Positions 16,809 through 25,236 of a stretch of DNA of 64,000 bases are shown here, piece by piece. The stretch lies in the NCBI RefSeq assembly GCF_011806425.1, contig NZ_JAATOV010000002.1, forward strand, positions 62,001-126,000, written 5' to 3'. Below the pieces are notes generated by a model. It was not told the DNA's origin. It saw only the letters and a list, made by a program, of their open reading frames with translations, and ran no database searches. Made by a program: the position numbers and the translations under genes. The first letter of the stretch is position 1, and each line of letters opens with the position of its first letter. The DNA comes from Thalassospira lucentensis (GTDB taxonomy: Bacteria > Pseudomonadota > Alphaproteobacteria > Rhodospirillales > Thalassospiraceae).

Positions 16809-17653
16809 CCCTTGACACTCCCGCTGGCAAGCCCGGAAACAAGGGTCTTTTGCATAAAGAACGCCAACACAACGGGCGGCACGGCGGCCAAAATACCGGC
16901 TGCTGAAATCAGGCCGTAATCGGCAACGCGTCCAGCCGCCAGATCGGCAATGGCAACGGTGATGGTTTTGGCCCGGATGTCATTGGTAAATAACAGGCCA
17001 TAGAAAAACTCGTCCCACGCCAAAAGCACCGCCATCATGATCGCAGCCCCAAGCGCCGGACGGGCAATTGGCAAAATTACATACCAAATCGCCTGCAACC
17101 GGTTGGCGCCATCAATAATTGGCGCTTCGTCAAGGTCGCCGGGAATGGTGTCGAAGTTGCTTTTTAAAAGCCACGTCGTAAACGGCAACAGGATCGAACA
17201 ATAAACAATGATCAGCGCGAAATGCGTGTTAAGCAATCCAAGCGCGCTCATCACCGTGTAAAGCGGCAAGACAATCGCGACCGGCGGCAACATAAAGATC
17301 GCAATCACCGCAAACAGCAGGTTCTTGCGCCGTGGGCCGGGCAAACGTGAAAAGCTGTAGGCCCCTGGGATGGCCGCCGCAATCGAAACGGCAGTCGCGG
17401 CAAAGGCAATGATGATGCTGTTGCGAATGCCATACAGGAAACTGGCCGACGGGCTGTTTTCGGCATAGACCAGCAGGCTTTTGTAATTCTCAAGTGTCGG
17501 CGCATCGGGCCACCATTGCAGCGGCAAGGTGGTCAGGTGGGTGGATGAACTGATGCTCATGATAAACAGCCACAAGACCGGCACGGCAATCACGAGTGCG
17601 AGCAAAGCCGCGCCCACATAAATAAAGATTTTCTTGGTCAGAGACGGCTGCAT
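16805..17653 (-). CDS. Sugar ABC transporter permease, MalG family
   Basis: A 282-residue inner-membrane permease with six predicted membrane helices and the cytoplasmic EAA loop (EAPIIDGANRLQAIWYVILP) that contacts the ATPase. It ends in the short hydrophobic QKTLVSGLASGSVKG tail typical of MalG-type subunits. It starts 2 bp after the other permease gene and overlaps the kinase gene by 4 bp. Confidence 0.92.
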   Translation of the reverse strand: MQPSLTKKIFIYVGAALLALVIAVPVLWLFIMSISSSTHLTTLPLQWWPDAPTLENYKSLLVYAENSPSASFLYGIRNSIIIAFAATAVSIAAAIPGAYSFSRLPGPRRKNLLFAVIAIFMLPPVAIVLPLYTVMSALGLLNTHFALIIVYCSILLPFTTWLLKSNFDTIPGDLDEAPIIDGANRLQAIWYVILPIARPALGAAIMMAVLLAWDEFFYGLLFTNDIRAKTITVAIADLAAGRVADYGLISAAGILAAVPPVVLAFFMQKTLVSGLASGSVKG

Positions 17654-17655
17654 GA

Positions 17656-18540
17656 TCAGACCTCTCCCTGTTTGCGGATCAGATACATGTAGCCTGCGAT
17701 CAGGCAGGAACTGATCAAGACAACGATCAAGGCATATGACGCACCCGACCCAACGCGCATATAGGCAAATGCTTCTTGATAGACATAAAAACTGACGGTT
17801 TTTGTGCTGCTGGCCGGGCCACCGCGCGTCATGACATAGATGATGTCAAACACCTTAAAGGCCTCGATCGTGCGCAAAACAAGCGCCACACTGAGCGGCC
17901 CCATAATGGCGGGCAAGGTGATGCGCCAAAAACGGTTCCACACACCAGCCCCATCCAAAGTGGCGGCCTCATACAAATCTTTGGGAACGGTTTGAAGGGC
18001 GGCCAGTGCAATCAGGGCCACCAACGGGAAGTTTTTCCACACATCGGCCAAGATCACCATATCAAGTGCGCTTGCCGGGTCCCCCAGCCATGAGCGATAA
18101 GCATCCAGCATGCCGATCTGCACTAAAAGCGCATTCAAGGCGCCAAAATCGGGGTTATAAACCAGCCGCCACATCATGGCATTCACCACGGTCGGCAAGG
18201 CCAGTGGCAAAATCAGCATGGCGCGCAAAACGGTACGCCCGGCAAAGGCTTCGTTCAGCAAAAGTGCGACCAGAACACCAATCACCATTTCCGCCCCGAC
18301 CGAAATCACCGCGAAATATGTGGTGTGCCAGATCGCCTCAAGGAACTTGCCCGACGACAAGGCACGAACATAGTTATCCAACCCGACCCAAACACTTGTC
18401 AGATCGGGCGCGATCAGTTTGGCACCGGTCAGGCTGTAATAAATTGTTTTGATCAACGGGTATCCGCTGACACCTAGGATGATCACAATCATCGGGGTCA
18501 GCAAAAGCCACGCCGTCACCGTTTTACGCTGGGAAATCAT
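17656..18540 (-). CDS. Sugar ABC transporter permease, MalF family
   Basis: A 294-residue membrane protein with six predicted helices and the EAA motif EAATLDGAGVWNRFWRITLP at about 190-210. I start it at the ATG at 18540 (MISQRKTVTAW); the longer in-frame reading adds a non-hydrophobic, unconserved leader. It partners the MalG-type subunit directly downstream. Confidence 0.92.
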   Translation of the reverse strand: MISQRKTVTAWLLLTPMIVIILGVSGYPLIKTIYYSLTGAKLIAPDLTSVWVGLDNYVRALSSGKFLEAIWHTTYFAVISVGAEMVIGVLVALLLNEAFAGRTVLRAMLILPLALPTVVNAMMWRLVYNPDFGALNALLVQIGMLDAYRSWLGDPASALDMVILADVWKNFPLVALIALAALQTVPKDLYEAATLDGAGVWNRFWRITLPAIMGPLSVALVLRTIEAFKVFDIIYVMTRGGPASSTKTVSFYVYQEAFAYMRVGSGASYALIVVLISSCLIAGYMYLIRKQGEV

Positions 18541-18658
18541 AGCGGTGCACTTGGCTCCGGTAGTGGGGTCAGGACATGCGACATCGGGTGGAAAACGCAG
18601 GGGAAATCGCGAAAAGATCACCGAAAAATCACAGCGTCCTGACCCTAGCTCAAAAGGA

Positions 18659-18692
18659 CTTGGGGCCGTTCGTTTTACCGTACGGCCCCAAG
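18659..18692. terminator. Intercistronic hairpin after the binding-protein gene
   Basis: An 11-bp perfect stem (CTTGGGGCCGT / ACGGCCCCAAG, 12-nt loop) lies 14 bp past the binding-protein stop. It lacks a strong T-run on the minus strand. Such hairpins usually stabilise the upstream message or attenuate read-through, so the binding protein is made in excess of the permeases. Confidence 0.7.
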
Positions 18693-18705
18693 AACGCTTT
18701 GGTCG

Positions 18706-19947
18706 TTACTGCATGTCCGAAATGGTTTCGGCGGCTTCATCCAGTGCTTCTTTGGGCGTGCTTGCACCCAGCATCGCATTCTGCAGGGCTTCTTGCAGGG
18801 CAGCGGATGCTTCCTGATAGGATGCCATGGTCGGGCGCGGTGCCATTACGGCAAGGCTGGTTTTGGCCGCTTCGACAAACGGTTCCTGACCTTTGATCAC
18901 GTCCGGGTTGGAATAGGATGCTTCCCAGACCGGCAGGCTCAGCTTGGCAAATTTGTCCTGAACTTTTTCAGATGTCAGGAACTCGATATATTTCCAAGCT
19001 TCTTCCTTGTGATCACTTTTGGTCGGGATCCCAAGCCCCATCGAACCATTTACAGCCGATGCTTTGGAAACGCCGTCCGTACCTGGTGCGGGTGCAATAC
19101 CAACATTGCCGGCAACCTGGCTTTCGGCCGGGTCATTGGCAAGGTTATACATATAGCCCCAGTTCAGCGCGAACGCGGCCTGCCCGCTTGAGAATACACG
19201 ACGTACGTCTTCTTCAAGATATTCGCGGGAATTTGGATTGGTCAGCCCGTCATCAAGGGTGCTGACCATATATTCAAGCGCGTCTAAACCGCCCCCCGAA
19301 TTAAAGGCCGGTTTGCCATCGGCATCAAGAAACTGACCGCCCATGCCAGACAGGATGGTGGTGTAATCACAAATGGCGGCTTCGGACTGCGACCACGACC
19401 AGACCAGCGGGTATTCGACAATGCCCTTATCCTTGATCGCCTTGGCCTGTGTTTTCAGCTCTTCCCAAGTTGCGGGCGGCGCGTCAAAACCGGCTTCTTT
19501 AAGCATTTCGGTGTTATAGAACAGGAACTTGGTATCGGCGATCCACGGCATGCCATAAAACGCGCCGTCATATTTCACCGTGGTCCATGCGCCATCAAGA
19601 ACGCCTGCACGGGTCTTGTCGTCAATGCGGCTGCTGACATCTTCAAGCAGCTGATACTGCGCGAATTCAGCCGGCCAAACCACGTCATACAACACAACGT
19701 CATAGCCGTTTGCGCTTTGCGACAGCACGATTTTATCGTGCAGGGCTTCGTAGGGCACCAGTTCGGCATTGACCTTAATGCCGGGATTGGCGGCCTCGAA
19801 CTGGGCGGTCATGTCGCGAATGTTTTCTTCGCTATAGGCCGCTTGTGCCATGAACAGGGCATTAAGCGTAACATCGGCATGTGCCGCCCCGGACGCGGCA
19901 AGCACCCCCATGGCAACCGCACCGGTTACGATATTCTTGATATTCAT
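18706..19947 (-). CDS. Sugar ABC transporter periplasmic binding protein (family 1)
   Basis: A 413-residue secreted binding protein. The start at 19947 gives a clear signal peptide (MNIKNIVTGAVAMGVL...AHA) and follows an AGGGAGA ribosome site. The mature part shows family-1 features: a DVTLNALFMAQ-like first strand, FEAANPGIKV, and an SGQAAFALNWG segment near 270. It heads the importer operon and is divergent from a ROK regulator. The ligand is probably a mono- or oligosaccharide or polyol. Confidence 0.92.
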   Translation of the reverse strand: MNIKNIVTGAVAMGVLAASGAAHADVTLNALFMAQAAYSEENIRDMTAQFEAANPGIKVNAELVPYEALHDKIVLSQSANGYDVVLYDVVWPAEFAQYQLLEDVSSRIDDKTRAGVLDGAWTTVKYDGAFYGMPWIADTKFLFYNTEMLKEAGFDAPPATWEELKTQAKAIKDKGIVEYPLVWSWSQSEAAICDYTTILSGMGGQFLDADGKPAFNSGGGLDALEYMVSTLDDGLTNPNSREYLEEDVRRVFSSGQAAFALNWGYMYNLANDPAESQVAGNVGIAPAPGTDGVSKASAVNGSMGLGIPTKSDHKEEAWKYIEFLTSEKVQDKFAKLSLPVWEASYSNPDVIKGQEPFVEAAKTSLAVMAPRPTMASYQEASAALQEALQNAMLGASTPKEALDEAAETISDMQ

Positions 19948-20015
19948 AGTGCATATCTCCCTGATATCTAGGATATGTTTGATGAAACAACAGACCTGCT
20001 TCAAGGCAGGCTTTA

Positions 20016-20044
20016 TTATTAATTCAATTTGATATAATTAATAA
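20016..20044. promoter_or_regulatory. Probable operator of the ROK regulator
   Basis: A perfect inverted repeat, TTATTAATT and AATTAATAA separated by 11 bp, lies in the 118-bp gap between the divergent sugar importer and ROK genes. A direct repeat AATTCAA (20021 and 20043) overlaps it. Location and symmetry suggest that one repressor controls both directions. Confidence 0.6.
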
Positions 20045-20065
20045 TTCAAAATAAGATGGGCGGCA

Positions 20066-21289
20066 ATGGTCAAGATGAAAAAACACCCTAAAAGCGTCAC
20101 GGGCACCAACCTTTTGCACGCCAAGAACCACAATATGCGTGCGGTTCTTGATGCGGTACGGCGCAACGATGGCCTGTCGCGTGCCGACATTACCCGGATT
20201 ACAAACCTGTCGGCCCAGACGATTTCAAATCTGGTGGCGGAGCTTGAAGACTCTGGTCTTTTGCTTGCGGGCGAACCGGTGCGCCAAAAACGCGGACAGC
20301 CCGCCCGCCCCTATCGGCTTAATCCAGACGGTGGCTATGCCATTGGGTTTCAGCTTAGCGGGACGCAATTTGATGCGGTGTTGGTGAATTTGCTTGGCGA
20401 AGAACGCCACCGCCTTAGTCGGCAGTTCAACCATCCTGACCCGCAACACGCCATCGAACTTTTGGTCGATGCGACAAACCAAATCATTACCGATGCCGGG
20501 CTGGACCCGGCGCGCAATATCGGGATTGGCATTGCCATGCCAGGCCCGGTTGGGATTGCAGGCCCCACCGGCATTGCCCCGGGATGGGAAGATTTCGATA
20601 TCGCCACCGCCATGACGGAAATGGCGGGCTGCCCGGTTTTTGTGGAAAACGATGCAGATGCCGCCGCGGTATCAGAAAAGCTGTATGGCAATGCCAAGGC
20701 GCTCGATAATTTTGTCTATATCTTTATCGGCTATGGGCTTGGAGCCGGGCTGTTTATGGACGGTCATGTCATTCATGGCGCCAATGGGGCGGCGGGTGAA
20801 ATTGGCCATCTTCCGGTCGAGCCGGGCGGGCGTGAATGCACCTGCGGACGCCGCGGGTGCCTTGAATGTTATGTGTCGTTGCTGGCCCTTTATGCCGAAT
20901 TTGACGCAACAGAGCGCGAAAGCCTGATGAACGACACATCGCTTGGCCGACTGGCCCAGCTTTCACCATCCGATGCCCCCGTGGCACGCTGGATCAAACG
21001 TGCGGCACCACATTTGGCAACCACGCTTCAGATATTGGGCAGTATGCTTGATCCGCAGGCGGTGATCATGGGCGGTTTGCTGCCTGCGCCAATCCGCGAT
21101 GCATTATTGTTGGAAATTTCCAAACTTGAACATACCGGCAACCGGACCCCGCTGGGTAAGGCATTGCCGATCCATGCCGGGGCGGGCAATACCCTTTCTG
21201 CGGCCATGGGTGCGGCAGCCTTGCCGATTTATCAGGAAATGGTGCCTGATTTTCAGAACATGCTGAAAATCCGCAGTCCGAAATCTTAA
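20066..21289 (+). CDS. ROK-family transcriptional regulator (NagC/XylR type)
   Basis: A 407-residue regulator with an N-terminal winged helix (about 25-85; SRADITRITNLSAQTISNLV) and a ROK sugar-kinase-like domain. The ROK part has GIGIAMPGPVG, the ENDADAAAVSE segment, GYGLGAGLF, and the zinc motif CTCGRRGCLE near 270. It is divergent from the sugar ABC-PfkB operon and is the likely sugar-responsive repressor of it. Confidence 0.9.
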   Translation: MVKMKKHPKSVTGTNLLHAKNHNMRAVLDAVRRNDGLSRADITRITNLSAQTISNLVAELEDSGLLLAGEPVRQKRGQPARPYRLNPDGGYAIGFQLSGTQFDAVLVNLLGEERHRLSRQFNHPDPQHAIELLVDATNQIITDAGLDPARNIGIGIAMPGPVGIAGPTGIAPGWEDFDIATAMTEMAGCPVFVENDADAAAVSEKLYGNAKALDNFVYIFIGYGLGAGLFMDGHVIHGANGAAGEIGHLPVEPGGRECTCGRRGCLECYVSLLALYAEFDATERESLMNDTSLGRLAQLSPSDAPVARWIKRAAPHLATTLQILGSMLDPQAVIMGGLLPAPIRDALLLEISKLEHTGNRTPLGKALPIHAGAGNTLSAAMGAAALPIYQEMVPDFQNMLKIRSPKS

Positions 21290-21364
21290 GTGCCCAAAAC
21301 ATAAAGCGGAAACCGGGATATGTAATCCTCATACAATTTCCCGGCTTTCCCCGGCAGGTCGCTT

Positions 21365-22267
21365 TTACCCGGCAAAACGTGTGCAAGGCTGGCCCGCAAC
21401 GTCGGTCTGGATCGACAAAAGCGCACCTTCAAGCGGATTGCCGTTATCTTCCAACCCGACCGCGGCCGAGGTGATATAAAGCGTTTTCATATCCGGCCCG
21501 CCAAAGACGCAACTGGTTGGCTGCGTGACCGGCAATTCAATAATCCGGTCCACCGCGCCGGACGGGTTAAACCGGATCAAGCAGCCCCCACCCCACCGCG
21601 CGTTCCAGATATAGCCATCCGCATCCATCGCGGAGCCATCCATATTGCCGCGATCCTGCGGGCCAAAGAATTCACGTGGGTTGGATGGCACACCGGTTTT
21701 CATGTCAAAGTCATAGACATTGAGCGTATTTTTGATGGTATCGCCAAAGAACATCTTGGTCCCATCTGCCGACCACAACAGGGTGTTTGAAATCCCGACA
21801 TAAGATTCAAACCGTGTGACATCGCCATCCGCGTTCACCCGGTTTAGCGTGCCAGTCGAAACCGTAACCGGCAAATCTTCGCCGTTGGGGCCGATATTGT
21901 TTTGCATGGTCCCGTGCCAAAACCGGCCCACCGGATCAACCCGGCTTTCATTGGATCGATTGCCCGCATGATCGGAATCCGGGGCAACAAATGGGGTCGT
22001 TTCCCCACTTTCGGCATCCAGAAATGCCAGGCCATCGGCCAAGGCCACCAACAAACCGTCATTTTCACGCGGGACAATCGCCGCAACCGGCTGATCAAAC
22101 GTCCAACTGCGCGATCCGCCGTCACTCGGGCGCAGGGCATAGGCGGTTTTCCCGACAATATCGACCCAATACAGCATGCCATCCTTGGCATCCCAATGCG
22201 GGCCTTCGCCCAAGGTGCAGCGTAAATTTGGCAAGACGGTTTTTACGTCGAATTTTGCGTCGGACAT
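21365..22267 (-). CDS. SMP-30/gluconolactonase-family sugar lactonase
   Basis: A 300-residue six-bladed beta-propeller hydrolase. Family markers: LGEGPHWD near residue 18 with the metal-ligand Glu, GTMQNN near 130, ISNTLLWSADG near 175 and a MDGSAMDADGYIW segment. The start MSDAKFDVK at 22267 follows an AGGGGA site; an in-frame extension to 22531 would cover the promoter region and is rejected. It is convergent with the ROK gene and divergent from the siderophore importer. It probably hydrolyses an aldonolactone formed from the sugar imported next door. Confidence 0.85.
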   Translation of the reverse strand: MSDAKFDVKTVLPNLRCTLGEGPHWDAKDGMLYWVDIVGKTAYALRPSDGGSRSWTFDQPVAAIVPRENDGLLVALADGLAFLDAESGETTPFVAPDSDHAGNRSNESRVDPVGRFWHGTMQNNIGPNGEDLPVTVSTGTLNRVNADGDVTRFESYVGISNTLLWSADGTKMFFGDTIKNTLNVYDFDMKTGVPSNPREFFGPQDRGNMDGSAMDADGYIWNARWGGGCLIRFNPSGAVDRIIELPVTQPTSCVFGGPDMKTLYITSAAVGLEDNGNPLEGALLSIQTDVAGQPCTRFAG

Positions 22268-22458
22268 GGTTTTCCCCTGATCGTTCGATGCGGTTTTCCG
22301 CTTTGTTTTATCGCCTAAAGCACATGCCCAAAGGCACGGCAACAGGATCGAATATCGCCTCCCCATATTGCTACTAGGAATGAGAATTTCTGAAAAGTCA
22401 TTTTGTATGATGATTAGAATTTTGCCCCTTTTAACGCAGTGCAATCGCAACTCGGTTG

Positions 22459-22477
22459 CAATTACGTCACGTAATTG
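22459..22477. promoter_or_regulatory. Perfect 8-3-8 palindrome upstream of the siderophore importer
   Basis: CAATTACG-TCA-CGTAATTG is a perfect inverted repeat. It overlaps the left part of the Fur-like site by seven bases, so two regulators could compete here. The cognate regulator is unknown. Confidence 0.6.
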
Positions 22478-22489
22478 ATAGGCATTCTC
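22471..22489 (+). promoter_or_regulatory. Fur-box-like site, siderophore importer promoter
   Basis: By eye this 19-mer matches the Fur consensus GATAATGATAATCATTATC at 13 of 19 positions. It lies about 75 bp before the importer ATPase start. Related Fur-like sites occur at 48109 and 49993 before other iron genes in this window. Confidence 0.55.
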
Positions 22490-22563
22490 ATATTGGGCGG
22501 GCTGTTTTGATTCTTCATCATAAACAGCCATATCCCATTTCCGATTTTGCGAGTTTCCAGCAT

Positions 22564-23340
22564 ATGTTCGATCTAAAAGACGTCAGCTTTCAAAGTGATG
22601 GCAAACATCCCAAGACGCTGCTTGATGACATCACGGTCAGCTTTCCGACCGGCGCATTTAGCGCGATTGTCGGCCATAACGGATCGGGTAAAAGTACGCT
22701 TTTGAAATTGCTGGCGCGTAAAAACAAACCGGCATCGGGGGATATCGCCCTTGATCACACCCCGCTGTCTGATCACGGCACACGCGATTTTGCGCGCAAG
22801 GTTGCCTATTTACCGCAGAACCCAGTTGTGCCGCCGCATTTAAGTGTGCGCGAATTGGTGGCGTTTGGCCGGTATCCTTGGCGCGGTGCGTTTGGACGAT
22901 ACCGGGCCGAGGATCACGCGCAAATCGATCGGGCGATGGATATGACCCACGTCACCGAATTCAAAGACCGCTTGGTCGCCAGCCTGTCAGGTGGGGAGCG
23001 CCAGCGCGTTTGGCTGTCGATGTTGTTAGCCCAAGATGCGCCGGTCTTGTTACTCGACGAACCGACATCGGCCTTGGATGTTGGCCATCAGCGCGACATT
23101 CTGCAATTGGTGGCTGATCTGAAAGACAAAATCGGCTTAACCGTGATTGCGGTGTTGCATGACATCGACATGGTCGGGCGATTTGCCGATCACATTCTGG
23201 CCCTGCGCGGCGGGCGGACCTGCTGGCAGGGGGATGCCACGCACTTCATGGACGGCGCAACATTGCGCGACATTTTCCAAACTGAAATCGACGTCATCGC
23301 AGTGCCCGGCAGCACGCGTTCCGTCAGCTATGTCAAATAG
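22564..23340 (+). CDS. Iron-siderophore ABC transporter ATPase (FhuC/FepC type)
   Basis: A 258-residue ATPase with Walker A GHNGSGKST near residue 40, the Q-loop YLPQ, the family signature ELVAFGRYPWRG, LSGGERQRVWLSMLLAQ and Walker B VLLLDEPTSALD. The start MFDLKDVSF at 22564 is chosen because the longer frame runs through the operator region. It is first in a four-gene importer operon likely repressed by iron. Confidence 0.9.
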   Translation: MFDLKDVSFQSDGKHPKTLLDDITVSFPTGAFSAIVGHNGSGKSTLLKLLARKNKPASGDIALDHTPLSDHGTRDFARKVAYLPQNPVVPPHLSVRELVAFGRYPWRGAFGRYRAEDHAQIDRAMDMTHVTEFKDRLVASLSGGERQRVWLSMLLAQDAPVLLLDEPTSALDVGHQRDILQLVADLKDKIGLTVIAVLHDIDMVGRFADHILALRGGRTCWQGDATHFMDGATLRDIFQTEIDVIAVPGSTRSVSYVK

Positions 23341-23349
23341 GATATAACG

Positions 23350-24291
23350 ATGAAATCTGTGTCGATGGGCCGCATTGCGGCTGGTTTCCTGATGGCGGCA
23401 AGCACGTTAGCGGCTGGGTTTGGGGCCGCGTCCGCGCAAACCTTTACCCATGAAATGGGCAAAGCGACATTCGCGCAAACACCGACCCGTTTTGCCGCAT
23501 CGAACTGGTCGCTGACCGAAAGCCTGCTGGCCCTTGGCGTTGAACCGGTCGCAATCCCCGAAGCAGATGGCTATCGCATGTGGGTGGTGGAACCCAAACT
23601 GCCCGATACCTTTGCCGATCTTGGCAATCGCCGCGAACCCAACTTAGAAGCCCTTCGCGAAGCCAAGCCGGACGCCATCCTGATCGGGTCTGAAATTGCG
23701 ATGGCCTATGACAAATTGTCGGCCTTTGCCCCGACGCTGGTGTATTCGATTTACAATATTGAATCTGACAAACCCGCTCTTGCCCGGGCTGAGGATTTGA
23801 TGCGTAAACTGGGCGAGCTGACCGGAAAATCTGATAAGGCCGAAGACGTCATTGCATCGGCCGATGCCCGCATTAAAGCAGCCGGTGATCGCATTCGCAA
23901 AGCAGTCGGTGATGATGCCAAATTTGCCGTGGTGCGTATTCTGGACGAAGCACATTTCCGTATTCACGGCAAAACATCACTGTTTGGATCGACCTTGGCC
24001 CGCATGGGGTTTGAGGATGCCTGGACCGGGGATGTGAATGGCTGGGAATTCCATAACGGGGATATTTCAGATCTGGCGAAAATGGGCGATGTCCAACTTG
24101 CCTATGTCGCCCCCATCGCACCCACCACGCGTACCAAGTTGCTGGAATCCGGTATTTGGAAAGCATTGCCATTTACGCGCAACAACCACGTTTATGAAGT
24201 CCCATCAAGTTGGACTTTTGGCGGGGTTCTTTCGGCGGCGCGCTTTGCCGAAAAACTGGCCGATGCTGTGACCCAAGCCAACGGATCGTAA
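23350..24291 (+). CDS. Siderophore ABC periplasmic binding protein, copy 1
   Basis: A 313-residue class III (FhuD/FepB-like) binding protein with a signal peptide ending ASAQ near residue 30. Two lobes are joined by a long helix. Segments such as VEPVAIPE, FADLGNRREPNLEALREAKPDAILIG and AYDKLSAFAPTLVYS are classic for this family. It lies 9 bp after the ATPase gene. An adjacent, equal-length paralogue follows. Confidence 0.9.
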   Translation: MKSVSMGRIAAGFLMAASTLAAGFGAASAQTFTHEMGKATFAQTPTRFAASNWSLTESLLALGVEPVAIPEADGYRMWVVEPKLPDTFADLGNRREPNLEALREAKPDAILIGSEIAMAYDKLSAFAPTLVYSIYNIESDKPALARAEDLMRKLGELTGKSDKAEDVIASADARIKAAGDRIRKAVGDDAKFAVVRILDEAHFRIHGKTSLFGSTLARMGFEDAWTGDVNGWEFHNGDISDLAKMGDVQLAYVAPIAPTTRTKLLESGIWKALPFTRNNHVYEVPSSWTFGGVLSAARFAEKLADAVTQANGS

Positions 24292-24294
24292 TTC

Positions 24295-25236
24295 ATGACG
24301 TTTTTCCGCCTGTTTGTATTGGCCGTGGTGATGACGGCTGTATCAGCAATTTCTGGCCTTGGCATTCATTCTGCCACAGCATCCCCGATTGTGATTAACG
24401 ATGACCGCGGCACCGTGACCCTCGACGCCGCGGCAACGCGCGTTGCTGTGATCAATTGGGGACTGGCCGAGAGCGTTCTGGCCTTGGGACTTGATCCAGT
24501 GGCGATTGCCGATCCGCAAGATTATCAAAAATGGGTTGGAAAACCCGACTTGCCGCAAAGCTTTGTCGATCTTGGCGCGCGTGCCGCCCCCAATATCGAG
24601 GCGCTGCGCAATGCAAAGCCCGACCTGATTTTGATCAGTCAGGAACTGGACATTGCCTATGACAAACTGTCTGACATCGCACCGGTCATGGTTTTTTCGA
24701 TCTATGCCGATGGCAATATTGCCTTTGACAGTGCGACTGACGCATTTCGCAAAATTGCCAAGGCCACCGGGCGCGAAAAAGAAGGCGAAGCGTATTTAAA
24801 GCAGGTCGATGACAAGCTTGCCGCATATGGTGACCGTATTCGCGCCGTGCTTGGCCCGGATCAGGAAATCGCCGTGGCGAATTTCTATTCCCCGACCAAT
24901 ATCGCGGTTTTTGGATCCCCGTCCCTGCCCGGATCGGTCATGAAGCAGATGAATGTGCCGCTTGCCTATGACGGCCCGGTATCAAAATGGGGTTTTGCGC
25001 GCGGCGGGTTGGAAATCCTGGCCCCGCTTGCCAAAAACACGCTGGTCTATACCAATCCGATCCCCGATACCGTGCGCCAAAAAACATGGGCGTCACCACT
25101 TTGGAAAAGCATGGATTTTGTGCGTAACAACCGGGTATATGAATTGCCCGTGGTTTGGGGCTATGGCGGGGTGCCATCGGGGCTTCGCTTTGCCGAACTT
25201 CTGACCAAAAGCCTTGAAAACGGTCCGACACAATGA
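24295..25236 (+). CDS. Siderophore ABC periplasmic binding protein, copy 2
   Basis: A second 313-residue FhuD-like protein 3 bp after the first. It keeps the same framework (LALGLDPVAIAD, FVDLGARAAPNIEALRNAKPDLILIS, AYDKLSDIAPVMVFS) but is clearly diverged, mainly in the signal peptide and the second lobe. It overlaps the permease start by 4 bp (ATGA). Both copies presumably feed the one permease and may bind different ferric siderophores. Confidence 0.9.
   Translation: MTFFRLFVLAVVMTAVSAISGLGIHSATASPIVINDDRGTVTLDAAATRVAVINWGLAESVLALGLDPVAIADPQDYQKWVGKPDLPQSFVDLGARAAPNIEALRNAKPDLILISQELDIAYDKLSDIAPVMVFSIYADGNIAFDSATDAFRKIAKATGREKEGEAYLKQVDDKLAAYGDRIRAVLGPDQEIAVANFYSPTNIAVFGSPSLPGSVMKQMNVPLAYDGPVSKWGFARGGLEILAPLAKNTLVYTNPIPDTVRQKTWASPLWKSMDFVRNNRVYELPVVWGYGGVPSGLRFAELLTKSLENGPTQ

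Larger units (their letters stand above)
22268..22563. promoter_or_regulatory. Divergent control region, lactonase and siderophore importer
   Basis: This 296-bp region has no gene. It holds TGAGAAT at 22381, an 8-3-8 palindrome at 22459-22477 and a Fur-box-like site at 22471-22489, both described separately. Promoter boxes were not assigned. Confidence 0.5.

Noticed and set aside
21313-21344. CCGGGA/TCCCGG hairpin between the ROK and lactonase genes
   Set aside because: The six-base stem has a 20-nt loop and weak T-run, too little for a terminator call.
22381-22387. TGAGAAT half-site as a second Fur box
   Set aside because: The matching right half is absent (TCTGAAA), so only one half-site is present.
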